Origin: Nageia nagi
Taxonomy: Eukaryota; Pinophyta
NCBI GenBank assembly: GCA_050084985.1
Contig: JBITNC010000001.1
Location: forward strand, 146,506,001 to 146,570,000
Direction of reading: 5' to 3'
DNA: 64,000 nucleotides
Shown: positions 10,040-21,661 of the stretch, in pieces
How the letters are laid out: each line of letters begins with the position of its first letter
Numbering within the stretch: position 1 is the stretch's first letter
Translations under genes and position numbers: made by a program
The notes under the pieces: model-generated
What the model saw: the letters and a program-made list of their open reading frames with translations, nothing else
Databases searched by the model: none
Told to the model about the DNA's origin: nothing

Positions 10040-10460
10040 TTAAAATCTTTACATATTCACCATTCTCCAATGACTATAAATATGCTTGTTCCTTTCCACA
10101 AAATATTCTTTGGATGTGCTAAATTCAAAAAATGGTTGAGATACATCCACCCATTATCAAACTTTTTACATAGTCTCAATTCTCCAGTGGCTATAAATAT
10201 GTTGCTTCCTTTCCATAGAATCTTCCTTGGATGTGCAAAATATAAAAAATCATTGAGATACATCCACCCACTTAGAGATCAAATACTAATGTAGGAACCC
10301 TACATAACATGTTTGGCATAATTGTCATCTAGTTTTTCATATTGCAAACCTTTTTTAATTCTAGTTGCATAATAAACTTATTTCAAATTTATTTATTTCT
10401 AAGGTATAATTACATCAAGACATCATATAGTGGCAAATAAAGGGGTTAAAGAAAGTCAAT
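10040..10460 (+). repeat. R1 repeat, dual TATA cassette (copy 1)
   Basis: Two tandem units of roughly 118 bp, each with CTATAAATATG followed by a TTCCTTTCCA block, a TTGGATGTGC block and GAGATACATCCACCCA. A conserved tail with ACCCTACATAACATGTTTGG and a CTAATTACATCAAG... segment follows. Other copies lie at 35,590, 37,310, 42,470 (fragmentary) and 58,970. It is a non-coding dispersed repeat; the paired TATA-like boxes suggest a retroelement LTR promoter, which is an inference. Confidence 0.8.
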
Positions 10461-12540
10461 TGTAGTATGTGTACCTTAATATATGTTAACTACATTTTAA
10501 AAAATATTAGTCAATTAATCACACAAACTTATATAAATATAAATAACTTCAAAAAAAATATTAATTGTAATTTTACAAGCTATGTTGAACTTCATTTTCA
10601 TGACAAGAAGCATTACCACCTTGATGTTGAGCTAAAGATGGTTTGCAATATAAATGATACAAAACATAGCCTTGATAGTTGGAATATGAGATTGAAAATG
10701 ATTTATATATCCCAAGAAGTAAGGTTTCATTTAGAAACCTCCAACTTTAATTTAGGTGCTTATATTATGCCTAAATTGTATCTATGATACTAAAATCTTA
10801 CATCACCCTAAGGAGAGAATCATATAAGTTGCAACTCCAAAGTATAAGATTTTACATCCTACAGAGGAGTATATTTATGTTCTTTCTAGAATATCTATAC
10901 ATGAATAACCAACCTCATCAAGTACATTATAAACATAATTATAAAGGTTCATGATGTCACATGAAGAATATCAATAGCATATAGAGATACAGGTTATGTA
11001 GAAGCCCCCCATGTTGTGATATTTTATATATTTAGATAAATATTATCTTATATCACCCTAAACTAATAGTCATGAAATTGGATACTTTGAAGTGTATGGT
11101 TGAATATCTTAACCTTTATAACAAAATAACACATGCATGTTGTGTGAAACTTATTACATCATGAGGCATCCTTCAATTGCAAATAATGGAATGAAGAAAG
11201 CCAAATATTCTTAACATATATCACCTACGAAGAAGTGTATTTAAGTTCTTTCTAGAGTATCTATACATGAATAACCAACCTCATCAAGTACATTATAAAC
11301 ATAATTATAAAGGTTCAAGATGTCACATATTGAAGAATATCAATAGCATATTTTAGAAACCCCCCATGTTATGATATTTTATATATTTAGATTAATATTA
11401 TCTTATATCACCCTAAACTAATAGTCATGAAATTGGATACTTTTAAGTGTATGGTTGAATATCTTAATCCTAATAACAAAAAAACACATGCATGTAATGT
11501 GAAACTTATTACATCATAAGGCATCCTTCAGTTGCAAATAAGGGAATGAAGAAAGCCAAATATTCTTAACATATATCACCTACATTTCAAAAAAGATGTG
11601 TCAACTAATCAAACAAATCTATATAAATATCAACCTCATAAAAAATATTAAATATTATTTGGTAAGCTCAGTTTGATTTCATTTTTGTGATAGGAAATAT
11701 TCCAAAGGTATTTAGAGATTCCCATTCAACAAATCAAAATCCATTCATACCACTTTGATATTTGGGACTACCTAATATGTTTTGCAGTATAGAAGATATG
11801 CAACATATCTTAGATAGTTGAAATGTGATACCGAATAAGATAATTGCTTCCCTAGTTGTTCACTTACCTATTTATATTTGGTGGTATAATTTTTGGATTT
11901 GTTTAGGTTACCACATTCATGTTGATTCAAATATGGTTTTTAGCATCAAGGATACTTAAAACATGGGCTTGATAGTTAAGGTGTGAGTCTAAGTAGGATT
12001 TATATCTCCTAAAAAGTAAGGTATTATTTATAAAACTCCAACTATGATATTTTATGTTCTTATTCTATACCCAAATTGTATCTCTGAAATAAATATCTTA
12101 CATCAACTAAGGCTAAAATAATATAAGTTTCTTTTTGAATATCTTTTTGTAATTATATCTTACATCATCCTAAGGTGACATTCATGCAAGTGGATACTCT
12201 AAAGTCTAAAGTTATACATCTTAATCCTTATAGCAAAATAATACATGCATATTCTATCAAACTTATATATACTTGAGTAACCAACCTCACCAAGAGCATA
12301 ATGGATATAATTTAAAAAAAAAAATCAATTTATCACTTGAAGAACATTAAGTGCCTAGATAGAAAAATAGGATATGTACAAAACCTAAACTTTGATATAT
12401 TAAGTTTTTATATTAATTTATCTACTAGAAATGATATCTTAGATTGTCTTAAGAAGATAGTAATGAAAATTGAAATTTTAAAGTGTAAGAATGTACATAC
12501 TAACTTTAATGTAATAACCATAATTGTGAATGCAACTAGC
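10460..12540 (+). repeat. R2 repeat, copy 1
   Basis: Non-coding region that aligns with 39,790-41,545, for example in the 'AAGTAAGGTTTCATTTAGAA' and 'CATGAATAACCAACCTC' blocks. Its start also continues the R1 tail seen at 36,000 and 37,740, so R1 and R2 are probably parts of one large element family. Open frames inside it (for example 10,467-10,787) are not shared as open frames with the other copies, so I do not call genes. Confidence 0.75.
10862..11580 (+). repeat. Tandem duplication inside R2, about 366-bp unit
   Basis: Copy 1 begins near 10,862 and copy 2 near 11,228, both with a GTATATTTAWGTTCTTTCTAG-type block followed by CTATACATGAATAACCAACC. They are highly alike. The junction falls after CACCTAC near 11,224, where the second occurrence (11,583) continues instead into CATTTCAAAAAAGATG. 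Confidence 0.88.
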
Positions 12541-12690
12541 TTAGATACCTAAGATAAATATATAAAAATATTAACTAGTACCAATCTCGATGTGCCTAAC
12601 TTAAAAATTAAACTTCCAAGAAATGAGATAGGCACCTCAAGATTGATACCTTTTGGTATTTTTTAATATATATCCTAAATATCTAAGAAA
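12540..12690. repeat. Long inverted repeat / foldback
   Basis: Arms 12,540-12,598 and 12,629-12,690 are imperfect reverse complements around a 30-nt loop. The inner 20 bp are best: CCAATCTCGATGTGCCTA against TAGGCACCTCAAGATTG. Outer arms keep CTTAGATA / TATCTAAG. The RNA would fold into a hairpin of about 60 bp. It may be a MITE-like foldback or a siRNA/miRNA-type precursor; nothing seen decides between these. Confidence 0.75.
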
Positions 12691-12735
12691 GTTTAAATTT
12701 ATACCAAATTTAAATTATTAATTATAATTAATTTT

Positions 12736-13200
12736 TAAAAAATATAAAATTTATACTTTGTATATATATTTCACTTTTTATAGTTTTGGTAGGCATATTA
12801 TGAATTTCTATGTATTCAAAAATTCTACTACATTATTCATTTTATGGAAACACATGGAGTTTGATTAAATGAGTAATATTTTTTAAAAATATATTGATAT
12901 ATATAATCATTGAATTTTTTTATAAAAGTATATCAATCCTTTGAATATAGAATTAGTTATTCTTCTATATAATTTTGTTTATCATAGCTTAAATCATAAC
13001 AAAACCAAACAATATATCACTAGCATTATTTTTTCAATATCTATATCATTATATACTTCTAAGTCCCCAATATTATACTTATATAATGCACCCATAAAGT
13101 TTAATGAAATATTGATTAGGGATAGTCAACATATATTGAAACTAATATTATTTTTTACATATCCTAAAGGTCACCATTAAGGTGTACTTCTAATAACATA
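12736..13200 (+). repeat. R4 repeat, partial copy
   Basis: Aligns with the start and a later part of the R4 copies at 22,185 and 42,800: the 'TTTTTACTTTT..TAGTTTT' start, the 'ATATCT..ATCATTATA' block and the 'TCACCATTAAGGTG' block. The middle of R4 is missing, so it is internally deleted. Confidence 0.7.
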
Positions 13201-14104
13201 AAATGTTCTCCTTAAAGATTAAGATTCTAACTTATATTATTGGATTCTACAACTACAACTCTAAGTAAACAAATAATTGATCATTCCATGGAAGTTATTC
13301 CCATCCTATCTCTTTCATGGGAAAAGTTAAGTTAAAATATAAGTTTGATATACCTCTATATAAAAAGGGTTTTAATTTCAAACATTAGTATATATTTATA
13401 AATAATATTATCTTATCCATCTCATATTAAATATTTCACTATTTCAACTAGGATTGTATGATAAATTATGTAACTAGTCAACAAATAAGATAATCCTTAT
13501 TTTGAAATTTCCCTCAAAATGTACTTAGGTATTCATGTAGTAAATCATTCTTATCATATACACCATGTTCCATGATGGTATGTCCAAAGCTCAAGAAAAC
13601 ATTATTGTTACCCAATATATTTTATTTTTATATATCAATAGGGAAATGATAATATCAACAATGAATGAAAAGTTGATTATATTTATCCACATTATATTAC
13701 CTACCATCTAGATATTCTTTAACAAATAAAATTACAAAGGCTTCAATAAACTGCTTAATCAAACCCCTCCTTCCATCATCATCATTTATGATGCACAAAA
13801 ATGTATAATATTTTCTCCTTAAATTATAAATATTATATGCCTATGATAGTATTTATTGCAATGATCATGGATTCTACATCAAATGAACAAATATTATTAA
13901 GAAATTAAAACCCTAAATTATATCTCCTTCTTCTATGTTTTGATACTAGAGCTATGCCAAAATCATTTTTGAAAGCTCAAAAAGGATCAAAACCCTTAGT
14001 ATACTTCTAAACTTTTAAAGTCAAGCTAGAGTCACTTTTGAAAAAACTTATCTTTGAGTATTAGTAATCAACTTTATTTCTTTTTAAATATTAAGAAGGT
14101 GTTA
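13200..14104. other. AT-rich spacer
   Basis: No coding similarity, element end or repeat partner within the window was recognised. Confidence 0.5.
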
Positions 14105-15280
14105 TTGTATTTATTTCAATTCCAACAAAGCCACTAAAAGTGCCTCAAAATATGTTGAACCCTTCCATAGAAATGACATGTATCCATAGGTCTTCATGTA
14201 AAAATAATCTTATATGTTAATTCTAACCTTCAAAATAAAATAATTTCTTAGTGCACATCCCTACTATTTGGCACACTTATAATAAGCCTTTATGTGAAAT
14301 TAGGACCCATTCAAACACTCCTATACTCGTCAAATTCATATTGTAGATATAAGGATTTTTAGAGAGAAATATATATATTACTAAAATATATTTATCTTCC
14401 TATAAAACATTATATAATATTTAAATCAAAATCATTACAATAAAATAATGGTGCTCTAGATACATGCTTAAAATAGACATAATGTTACTAATAAAAGAGC
14501 TTACAAAGAATAAGTAATATGCATAAAATTCATATTTTCTAAAATCATGGATGTGTCTCATCAATCAACATATCATACAAATAAAAATTTCCTATAACTG
14601 AGTACTAAATTTAGATTTTTAAATTAATATACTTCATTCCTTACCTTTTTTCTCCACTATATCAAGCTTTTAACATCGAAGCTTGTACATGATATTTATT
14701 TTAATTGTAACAAAGCCACTAAAATGACTCAAAAGATGTTGAACCGTTCCATAAAAAATGACATGTGTCTATAGATCTTCATTTAAAAATAATCTTGTAT
14801 GTTAATTCTAACCATCAATACAAAATAAATTCTTAGCACACATCCCTACTCCTTGGATCACTTTGTACAAGTGTATGTGTGAAATGAGCACCAATTCAAA
14901 TATTCCTATACTCCTGAAATTCATATTGTATATAGAAGGATGTTAAGAGAGAAATAAATATATTCCCAAATTATATTTCTCTTCCTATAAAACTTTCATA
15001 TAATTTTTTAATCAAAATCACTACATTAAAATGATGGTGCTGTAGATAATACTTTAAATAGACTTAATATTACTAATAAAAGAGTCTACATGTAATAAGT
15101 AATATGCATAAAATTCATATTTTCTAAAATTATGGATGAGTTCATCAATCAACATATCATACAAATAAAAAATTCCTATAACTAAGTACTAAATTTATAT
15201 TTTAAAATTAATATGCTTAATTTGTTACCTTTTTTCTCCATTATATTAAGCTTTTTAACATCGAATCTTGTACATGATTT
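14105..15280 (+). repeat. Tandem duplication, about 585-bp unit
   Basis: Copy 1 (about 14,107-14,691) and copy 2 (about 14,692-15,280) share the whole order of blocks: CAACAAAGCCACTAAAA or its variant, ATGACATGT, CACATCCCTACT, AATAAGTAATATGCATAAAA and TTTTTTCTCCA. Both end in the phrase containing CATCGAA..CTTGTACATGAT. Identity is high but not complete, with small indels throughout. No coding potential is seen. Confidence 0.88.
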
Positions 15281-15789
15281 GGGAAGAGTAGGTAGAGTTA
15301 GTATTGTATAAACCAATATATTTGGTGTAGATGTTTATCTTATTTACTAATAATTTATGTTATAAAAATACCCTTATGAGTGATTTGATTCATACTACAA
15401 TGATACCAGCTATGCAAGGTGAAACTTGAGAGTTATAAATAAAACTTATTTAATAAATTTGAGTTAGCATTTCATCCGATATTTATATATCATATGGTTT
15501 AGGAATATTAACACTAAAAATATCATGAAAACTTAAACATATTAAAGTGTTCAAGCAAAATATATTTTTAACACTTAATATTAAGTGGTATAAGGTTTAA
15601 AATATATTATCTTTACCTTACTATCTACTTTATCTTTGAAATTATATTTATCTAGACAAAGAAAAATGTTATCTCTAAGGTGAATATAATGTGAAAATCA
15701 CATCTATGAACTCTATAAATATTGCATTATTAATTGGTTGATATGCTTTCTTAAAATTTAAATTTATAGGTCCTATCTAATTTGGTGTA

Positions 15790-18560
15790 TTATTATGTAA
15801 CAAATATATTTATTTATTTTATATAGGATATAGGAAATAAGATATGCACTATATTAAGGCCTCCTATCTAATGTATAGGGTATATATAGTAATAGCTTAT
15901 TAACATCCATATTAATCCCACCAAAAGTGACCTTATTTAGAAATTAAAATGAAATATAATAATTAATTATTATTTTTATTAGTGTGATAATCATTATCCT
16001 TGCATAGAATGAAATATGAATATTTATGTACCCTCGTCACTGATATTTACTTTTGCTATGTTGGATTTACCTAATCTACAATCATAATTCAAATACAAAA
16101 ATTCTAAGGACTTTTACACTCTAAGCCTATTCTTGTTTAGTCTATCATTTCTTATATTCCATTTAGAAAGAAAAGATCTTAGGCATATATAACTTTTAAA
16201 TAATGTATGAATCAATAAAATAAGAATATTTCTACTTATCATTTTTCTTCATCTATATTATGAATTAAAAAGAATATTAGGTCTAAAGAACTTGAAAATA
16301 AAGTGTTTAGAAGCATTGTATGAAGTTGCTCATCACCCAAGAGCTTGATCAATTGTACCAAACAAAATCTTAAAAGTGTATACCTTTAGAGAGAAATTAA
16401 GCATTCATACATCCTTGATAAGCTAAATTTAAGTAAGGTGATACAACATAACAAATAAATTATATGTAGAGATCACATGAGCTAGCAAGTTATCATGTAC
16501 ACAAATAATTTATATAAAGTTACCATGGTATATCCATATAACTAAAGTAATATTAAACCACTAAATCTACAATATGTGAAGCCTAAAAAATGTTGGAGGA
16601 AAATATAACTTATAACAATAAGATCCATGACTATAAAAAGAAATATATGATGGTTTCTTCTTCAAATAAAGGAAAGAAAAAGAAATAAAGTTGAGGGTTC
16701 AAATAAAAAGTCAAATATGAGCTAGTTAAAGCAATTTCATACAAGAGGCCACTTCAAAAAAGTTGAAAAGGTTGTAATCCATTAATAAAAGAAAAAGAAG
16801 ATACAAGGACTTCTTAGGAGAAGTATAACCTATCATCATACTATAAAAAATCTATAAATAAGATGAGTAAAAGTTATTCAAGTTTTTATATGTGGATTAT
16901 CCATAGGAACTAAAAGATTTAAGTATGAAACTAATTATCATTTCATCTATATATTGGATGTAATATCTAAATAATGATTTCTACTAACTTATTAGAGAAA
17001 TTTAAAATCATAATTATGAATGCATTTGAGATGAGTGAGCTAGGTGGAATAGTATACAAATGAGTTGATACTTAAAAAGTTATAGGTTATAATATGAGAA
17101 AAAAATTCTTCTCCTCTTATTTATGCATTCTTATATAAGTCTCTTATTAGCAATTTGATATATGTTATAGTTAAGAGGTTTAACATTATATTTATAGTCA
17201 TTTTATTTATCAAATTTAGGCATTGGTCATATGAATCCTATTTCGGAGTACCTAATGCATTTTTTTCTCTATGTTAATTGCATATAAGTTTTTTTATTTT
17301 ATGATATAAAGTTATTAATTTTTATGATCTTGAATTATATTCATATTCCAATTAGTAAGGAAGCATCAATGATAGGAAAAGCACATCTAGAAATGTCTTA
17401 TTCTTTGGTGAATCTACAATTTCATAATGCAATAAGAAGTAATATACAATTTCTTTATCCATTACTAAGGTAGAATATATGATTTTATCCTCTTCTTACA
17501 TCAACACATTTGTATGGTATTAATGTTTAGGATGATCTAGTATATAAATATACATATCATTAAAATTTTAGAAGGAATTAAGAATCATTTTTGAAAATTT
17601 AGAATTATTATCTATTAGGAGTTAACTCTATTAAGTTTGAAATATCAATAAGTTATTAGTATTTTTATTTCATTTTCAAAATTTATCATAAGTCCTTACA
17701 AATATAATGCATCTCTTTTTATAAATGAGACATTTCTTTAGACCTACCTTAAAATAAAAAATTTCATGGTATATCTTACTATTGATACTAGATAAAATCT
17801 TTTCATACATACATGCGCATTTGGACATTCCCAATGGACCCATATGAAAAAGAATGAGTTGTTAATAAATTTACATATTCTTCACCTTCATATTGTTCAA
17901 AGAATTATCTTCAAATAAAAAGAATTGTATGTGTAAGCTACATATTTATTCTCATCATAATTTCAAATTAGTATTTGATAAAAATCACTAATCTAAATTG
18001 ACTATTTGCATTTAATGATATCCCTAATGTTTTCAATGTGTAAAAGGATACCTTAAATATGAAAAGTTAATATGCCAGTGTAATTTATACTATACACATC
18101 GATTTCCATATACTTTTTATAAAAGAATACCTCAAATTCTTAAGGCCCAAGGATGTCTATACACCAAGTTTACTCACATTAAACCTATATTTTCATATAT
18201 TTTATGTATGATAGAAGATCAAAGATACATATATTTTAACAATGAAGTACACATCAATATGATAAGGCTACTAATGCTTAGCTGATCTCTTCCTATATGT
18301 CATGACTCAAAAGGATCCCAACTATAAAGATTATGAAAAATATATATGTTAACAAGACATAATAATCCTTTTCTTATATTTCTAGACTAGCTAAAGATGA
18401 AAAAATTTATCACATACCTATTTGAACTATGTGGGAAGGTTGTTCAAAATAAAAAAGTTGACCATTAATACTAGATAGAATCTACCACATATAAATAAGC
18501 AAAAAACTATCAAATATCAAAATAACTATAAGGATAATAACTTATTATTTCCATGGGACA
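15790..18560 (+). repeat. R3 repeat, copy 1
   Basis: About 2.75 kb that aligns end to end with 60,818-63,560. Matching blocks include 'ATTTATTTATTTTATATAGG' at the left end, 'GAGTGAGCTAGGTG', 'CTTAAGGCCCAAGGATGTCT' and 'GGGACAAAGGTA' at the right end. No reading frame is conserved between the copies and no protein family is recognised, so it is best seen as a non-coding or completely decayed element. The TA tract of copy 2 (62,532-62,569) is not expanded here. Confidence 0.82.
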
Positions 18561-18984
18561 AAGGTAGTCACATATATTTTAGGAGGTTAATTATGAAAAG
18601 GCAAAATAGAATTTAACAAAATCATATTTACAACTAACATGAGCTTAGTTCATATTATACATGTAAATAATTGATATAAATATATTATGAAATTACCTCA
18701 AAGTTGAAGTCATGTTAAGGTGCTCAATAATTAACATACAAATTCAAAACAAAATTATAAAGATAATAATAACTCAAAAAATATAAAAACCATTTTAATG
18801 TATATCAAATATCACTTATTAGTCTTGGATACTGATGTCAAAAAATAAATCAATCATTAAAAAATATTTTTATTTAAATTGTTTTATTCTATAAATAAAC
18901 TAACATAATCATATTTTTGATATTAAAAATAATAAAAATAATAGAATTATTAAATTATAATTGAATAAAATATCATTATGATAT

Positions 18985-19312
18985 GAAATATTTTAAACTA
19001 TTAGTTGTTATTCTTTACATACATAAAATTGTAAAAAGACTTTATAAAATTATCTAAAAAATTAATTCTATATTTAAATTTCTATTAGTATCATACAATT
19101 ATCATTTTTATTAGAAATATAAATATAAAAAATAAAAATTATTTTTTACTTATTAACCATACAATTGATAGATTTCAAAAAAATAAATCAATAACTTTTA
19201 CAAACATTTTTTTCTATACAGAAGTAAAACAAAAATATACACAATACATATTTAATATTTACATATTTTGATAAAAATAATAATTTGAATAATTAGATAT
19301 TATATTTATTTT
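18985..19312 (+). repeat. Repeat D: partial copy and left piece of the interrupted copy
   Basis: 18,985-19,270 is a diverged partial copy of repeat D (compare 33,575-33,760: the 'TATTAGTATCATA' and 'ACTTATTAAC' blocks). About 19,270-19,312 is the beginning of a second D copy ('AATAATTAGATATTAT'). It is cut by the Penelope-like element and resumes at about 21,662. Confidence 0.65.
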
Positions 19313-19320
19313 TTTAATGT

Positions 19321-19390
19321 TGAATTGTATATGAATTTGAATTATTGATGTTTTGAGTCCAATCTATGGAACCCATATTCAAAATTACTA
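19321..19390 (-). repeat. Penelope-like terminal direct repeat, 3' side
   Basis: Aligns with 21,590-21,661 over about 70 bp, with the core AGTCCAATCTATGGAACCCA here against AGTCCAATTTGTGGGACCCA there. It is in direct orientation. It lies just inside the point where repeat D is interrupted. Confidence 0.75.
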
Positions 19391-19619
19391 AATGAAGAAA
19401 ATAAAGTGTAACCTTCTTCTTTAAGTAGAGATAAGTAATACCCAATTTTATAAGATCAATGTTGGCCCTTTATTATTATAAAATACTAAAAAGATAAATA
19501 TAGTTAAATTATACATAAAAATATCTTTCCAACAATGTAAATAATATGAAAAACCAAGTTAAAATGAAAAAGTATGGCTATTTTAGTATTGTATTATTTA
19601 TCTCTATATGTTTATAAAT

Positions 19620-20450
19620 TAGGTCAATAATAGGTTACCATGCCCTACTAATCTCAACACATTGGTATCTATTAGTATTATTGGGGTTAATTTCAATATA
19701 AATAGCTTCTCTAATTCTATGTTCTTGGAATCTATCACATGTAGCCAAGAATTCAATCTTATCCATGAGTATATGGTGTTTAGTCTTACTTACATGTTAA
19801 ACAAGGGTAGATTTGATTATTCTATTATATTGTAAATTAGCATAATATTTTTAACTCTTTTCATGTATTGACCTACCTGTTTCACCAATGTAACAAGTTC
19901 CACACTCACACATTATATTATATACACATTTATGTTGTAAGGGTTCTACATAGTCCTTCACAAATATGAACATGTTCTCTTATATATTGAGAGAAAGAAA
20001 TAATATCTTAATATGTATTTTTACTATTATTTAAGCTAAATTATCACTTAAAACCTTGATATAGGGAAGGTAGGCTACCCCTATGTATGAATTAGTATTA
20101 TTATGGTCTAGTCTCTAATTAGTTTTTCCTCTTTCTATCTTATATTATGTGTGTCTAATCTCTTTAGTGGAATAATTGTTACTCATTAGTGCTATAGTTA
20201 GATGCATTTTCTCCTTATGTATATGGTCATTATATGAAATTCTAAGAGCTCTAGTTATAAGAGTGTTGAGTACCCACGTCTTTTTAGCATAATTATGATG
20301 AGATGAGACATGCAAGTATATGTTTGTATGTGTCTTTTTTCTATATACCTCACATCCCAATTCCCCATTATCCTTTTTATACACTAGTACATTTAGAAAA
20401 GGTATCTTACTATCATGTTCAATTTCTTTAGTAAATTGAATACAATCATC
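19620..20450 (-). pseudogene. Penelope-like RT C-terminus + GIY-YIG endonuclease, broken
   Basis: One reading frame runs the whole length, interrupted only by stop codons (about seven). From 20,450: FTKEIEHDSKIPFLNVLVYK and the KKTHTNIYLHVSSHH block, which is the signature segment after the catalytic motif in Penelope-type RTs. Next come a 'ALRISYNDHIHKE' region, an AYLPYIKVLSDNLA linker, and FVKDYVEPLQHKCVYNIMCE followed by CGTCYIGETGRS. This holds both halves of the GIY-YIG signature (first half reads CVY instead of GVY; second half YIG intact, YIGETGR at 19,872-19,892). Downstream FLATCDRFQEHRIREAIYIE and CVEISRAW match the end of the domain; the Glu of REAI is the expected catalytic-type residue. 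The endonuclease nicks target DNA for target-primed reverse transcription. It cannot be expressed as one protein now. Confidence 0.85.
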
Positions 20451-20857
20451 AATTTATTATAGCTACCTAAAGAAATAAGATCATCTAACATTTTTGCATG
20501 GTAGTCATTAACATTAAGAACTATAATTGTATTTCCTTTATCCGCTTTCAGTATGAAAATATCTTTCTTACTTTTCAATTCTCTTAAAGCAACCTCTTCA
20601 TGCATGGAAATATTTTTCTTTAGTGGTTTTTCCTTTTCTAATACTCTTACACATTATTGGAGAATATTTTCAGCCACATTATTAGGAAGATCTTTTATAG
20701 ATAACTCAATATCATAAATAAATTTTTCATAAGGATTTTTCTTAGGAGTGATAGTAAAATTGAGACTCTTATTTAAATTATTCATAGCATGATTACTTAT
20801 AACAACACTAGAGAGATTAACAATACCTTTCAAACTTTCTTGGTAAGAATTATGCAT
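20450..20857 (-). pseudogene. Penelope-like RT, N-terminal part
   Basis: From 20,857: a NLSSVVISNHAMNNLNKSLN segment followed by FTITPKK, then, across one TAA stop, the SMHEEVALRELKSKKDIFIL segment followed by KADKGNTIIVL and a DYHAKMLDDL..GSYNKL stretch. The ADKGN block and the DYxxKM block are typical of the start of the Penelope RT domain. The sequence then jumps at about 20,450 directly to the post-catalytic part, so the palm with its Y-x-D-D motif is absent. The two open pieces are in the same frame as each other, but in a different frame from the endonuclease half. Confidence 0.82.
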
Positions 20858-21035
20858 TAAATATAACTAACTCATTAACTTGGAAAGAATATGGAAGAGG
20901 AGAGTTTATCTTGTAAGGTGATATATATGTATTCAAAGATGAAGACTATGGATCAATTATAGAAGAGGAACAAGGAAAAGAAGTAAGTAAAAGGTCTTAA
21001 CTTTTATCATTGTATGTATGATCTTCATGTAACAT

Positions 21036-21416
21036 TTATATGTTATTAGGGAAATTACTATTTAACAACATAGGAGGAATGCTAATTGATAAAATTAAAT
21101 TACTGGTGTTGCAAATGTTAAGAAGCATATATTTACTATAACAAATCTTATTATAAATAAAAGGAACATAATCAACATAGTTAGGTGAAATATTAGTTTT
21201 CAAAATTAGCTTAGCATTGTTTTTTAGAGTTTCAAATTTCTTTACATATCTATTCATTGTAGATATTTCCTCCCAGTCTACTTTGGCTAATGATGTCATT
21301 TCTATGATATCCCATGTCTTTGTATCAACAAAGTTAGCAATTTTGATATGTAGTAAGAATATGTTTTTAGAGATATCATCTAGTTTTTTCCTCTTATTGT
21401 TGATCTCAATATGCAA
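21036..21416 (-). pseudogene. Probable N-terminal region of the Penelope-like ORF
   Basis: A 126-codon open stretch (ATG at 21,416), on the same strand and just upstream of the RT start, inside the terminal repeats. It has a Lys-rich start, then a TSLAKVDWEEISTMNRYVKK segment. Penelope-like ORFs have a poorly conserved region before the RT, and position is the main support. It is in a different frame from the RT start. I see no diagnostic motif, so it could also be a chance frame. Confidence 0.4.
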
Positions 21417-21589
21417 AATAGCCCTACTAGCTCTTTATTAAATATTTTTTCATCTAATATAATTAGAGGGGTATTTTCATCTTGTAAAATTGGGTAAAAT
21501 ATGTTCATCTCTACATATTTTTAGAAAAGTCAATTCTTTAGAAGCACAACTTTCTTCACTCTAAGAGATTCAAATCTTAGTGGTTTGAG

Positions 21590-21661
21590 GTCAACTTTCT
21601 TATGAATATGAATTGTTGACATTTCAAGTCCAATTTGTGGGACCCATATTTTGAAAGACTA
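21590..21661 (-). repeat. Penelope-like terminal direct repeat, 5' side
   Basis: Partner of 19,321-19,390, ending a few bases before repeat D resumes with ATTACATACATAAA. Confidence 0.75.

Larger units (their letters stand above)
19313..21661 (-). mobile_element. Penelope-like retroelement, decayed, internally deleted
   Basis: About 2.35 kb. Reading on the minus strand from 21,661 it has an N-terminal region, the beginning of a Penelope-type reverse transcriptase, a deletion of the RT palm, the RT C-terminal part, a linker and a GIY-YIG endonuclease. Direct repeats of about 70 bp flank it (19,321-19,390 and 21,590-21,661, both with AGTCCAAT..TGG.ACCCATATT), like the terminal direct repeats known for these elements. 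It interrupts repeat D: the undisturbed version at 33,545-33,600 runs straight across the site. Penelope-like elements form their own retroelement class. Endonuclease-bearing ones in plants are known mainly from conifers, where horizontal transfer has been proposed. Family call is by motif reading, without a search. Confidence 0.82.

Noticed and set aside
10057-10294. Overlapping open frames on both strands with a repeated INMLLPFHRIFLGCAKY-like phrase
   Set aside because: The repetition is the tandem R1 cassette. The frames are not kept open in the other R1 copies and have no known domain.
20860-21035. Plus-strand acidic stretch (DEDYGSIIEEEQGKE) as a gene
   Set aside because: Short, no start or partner, antisense to the Penelope-like element and probably chance.
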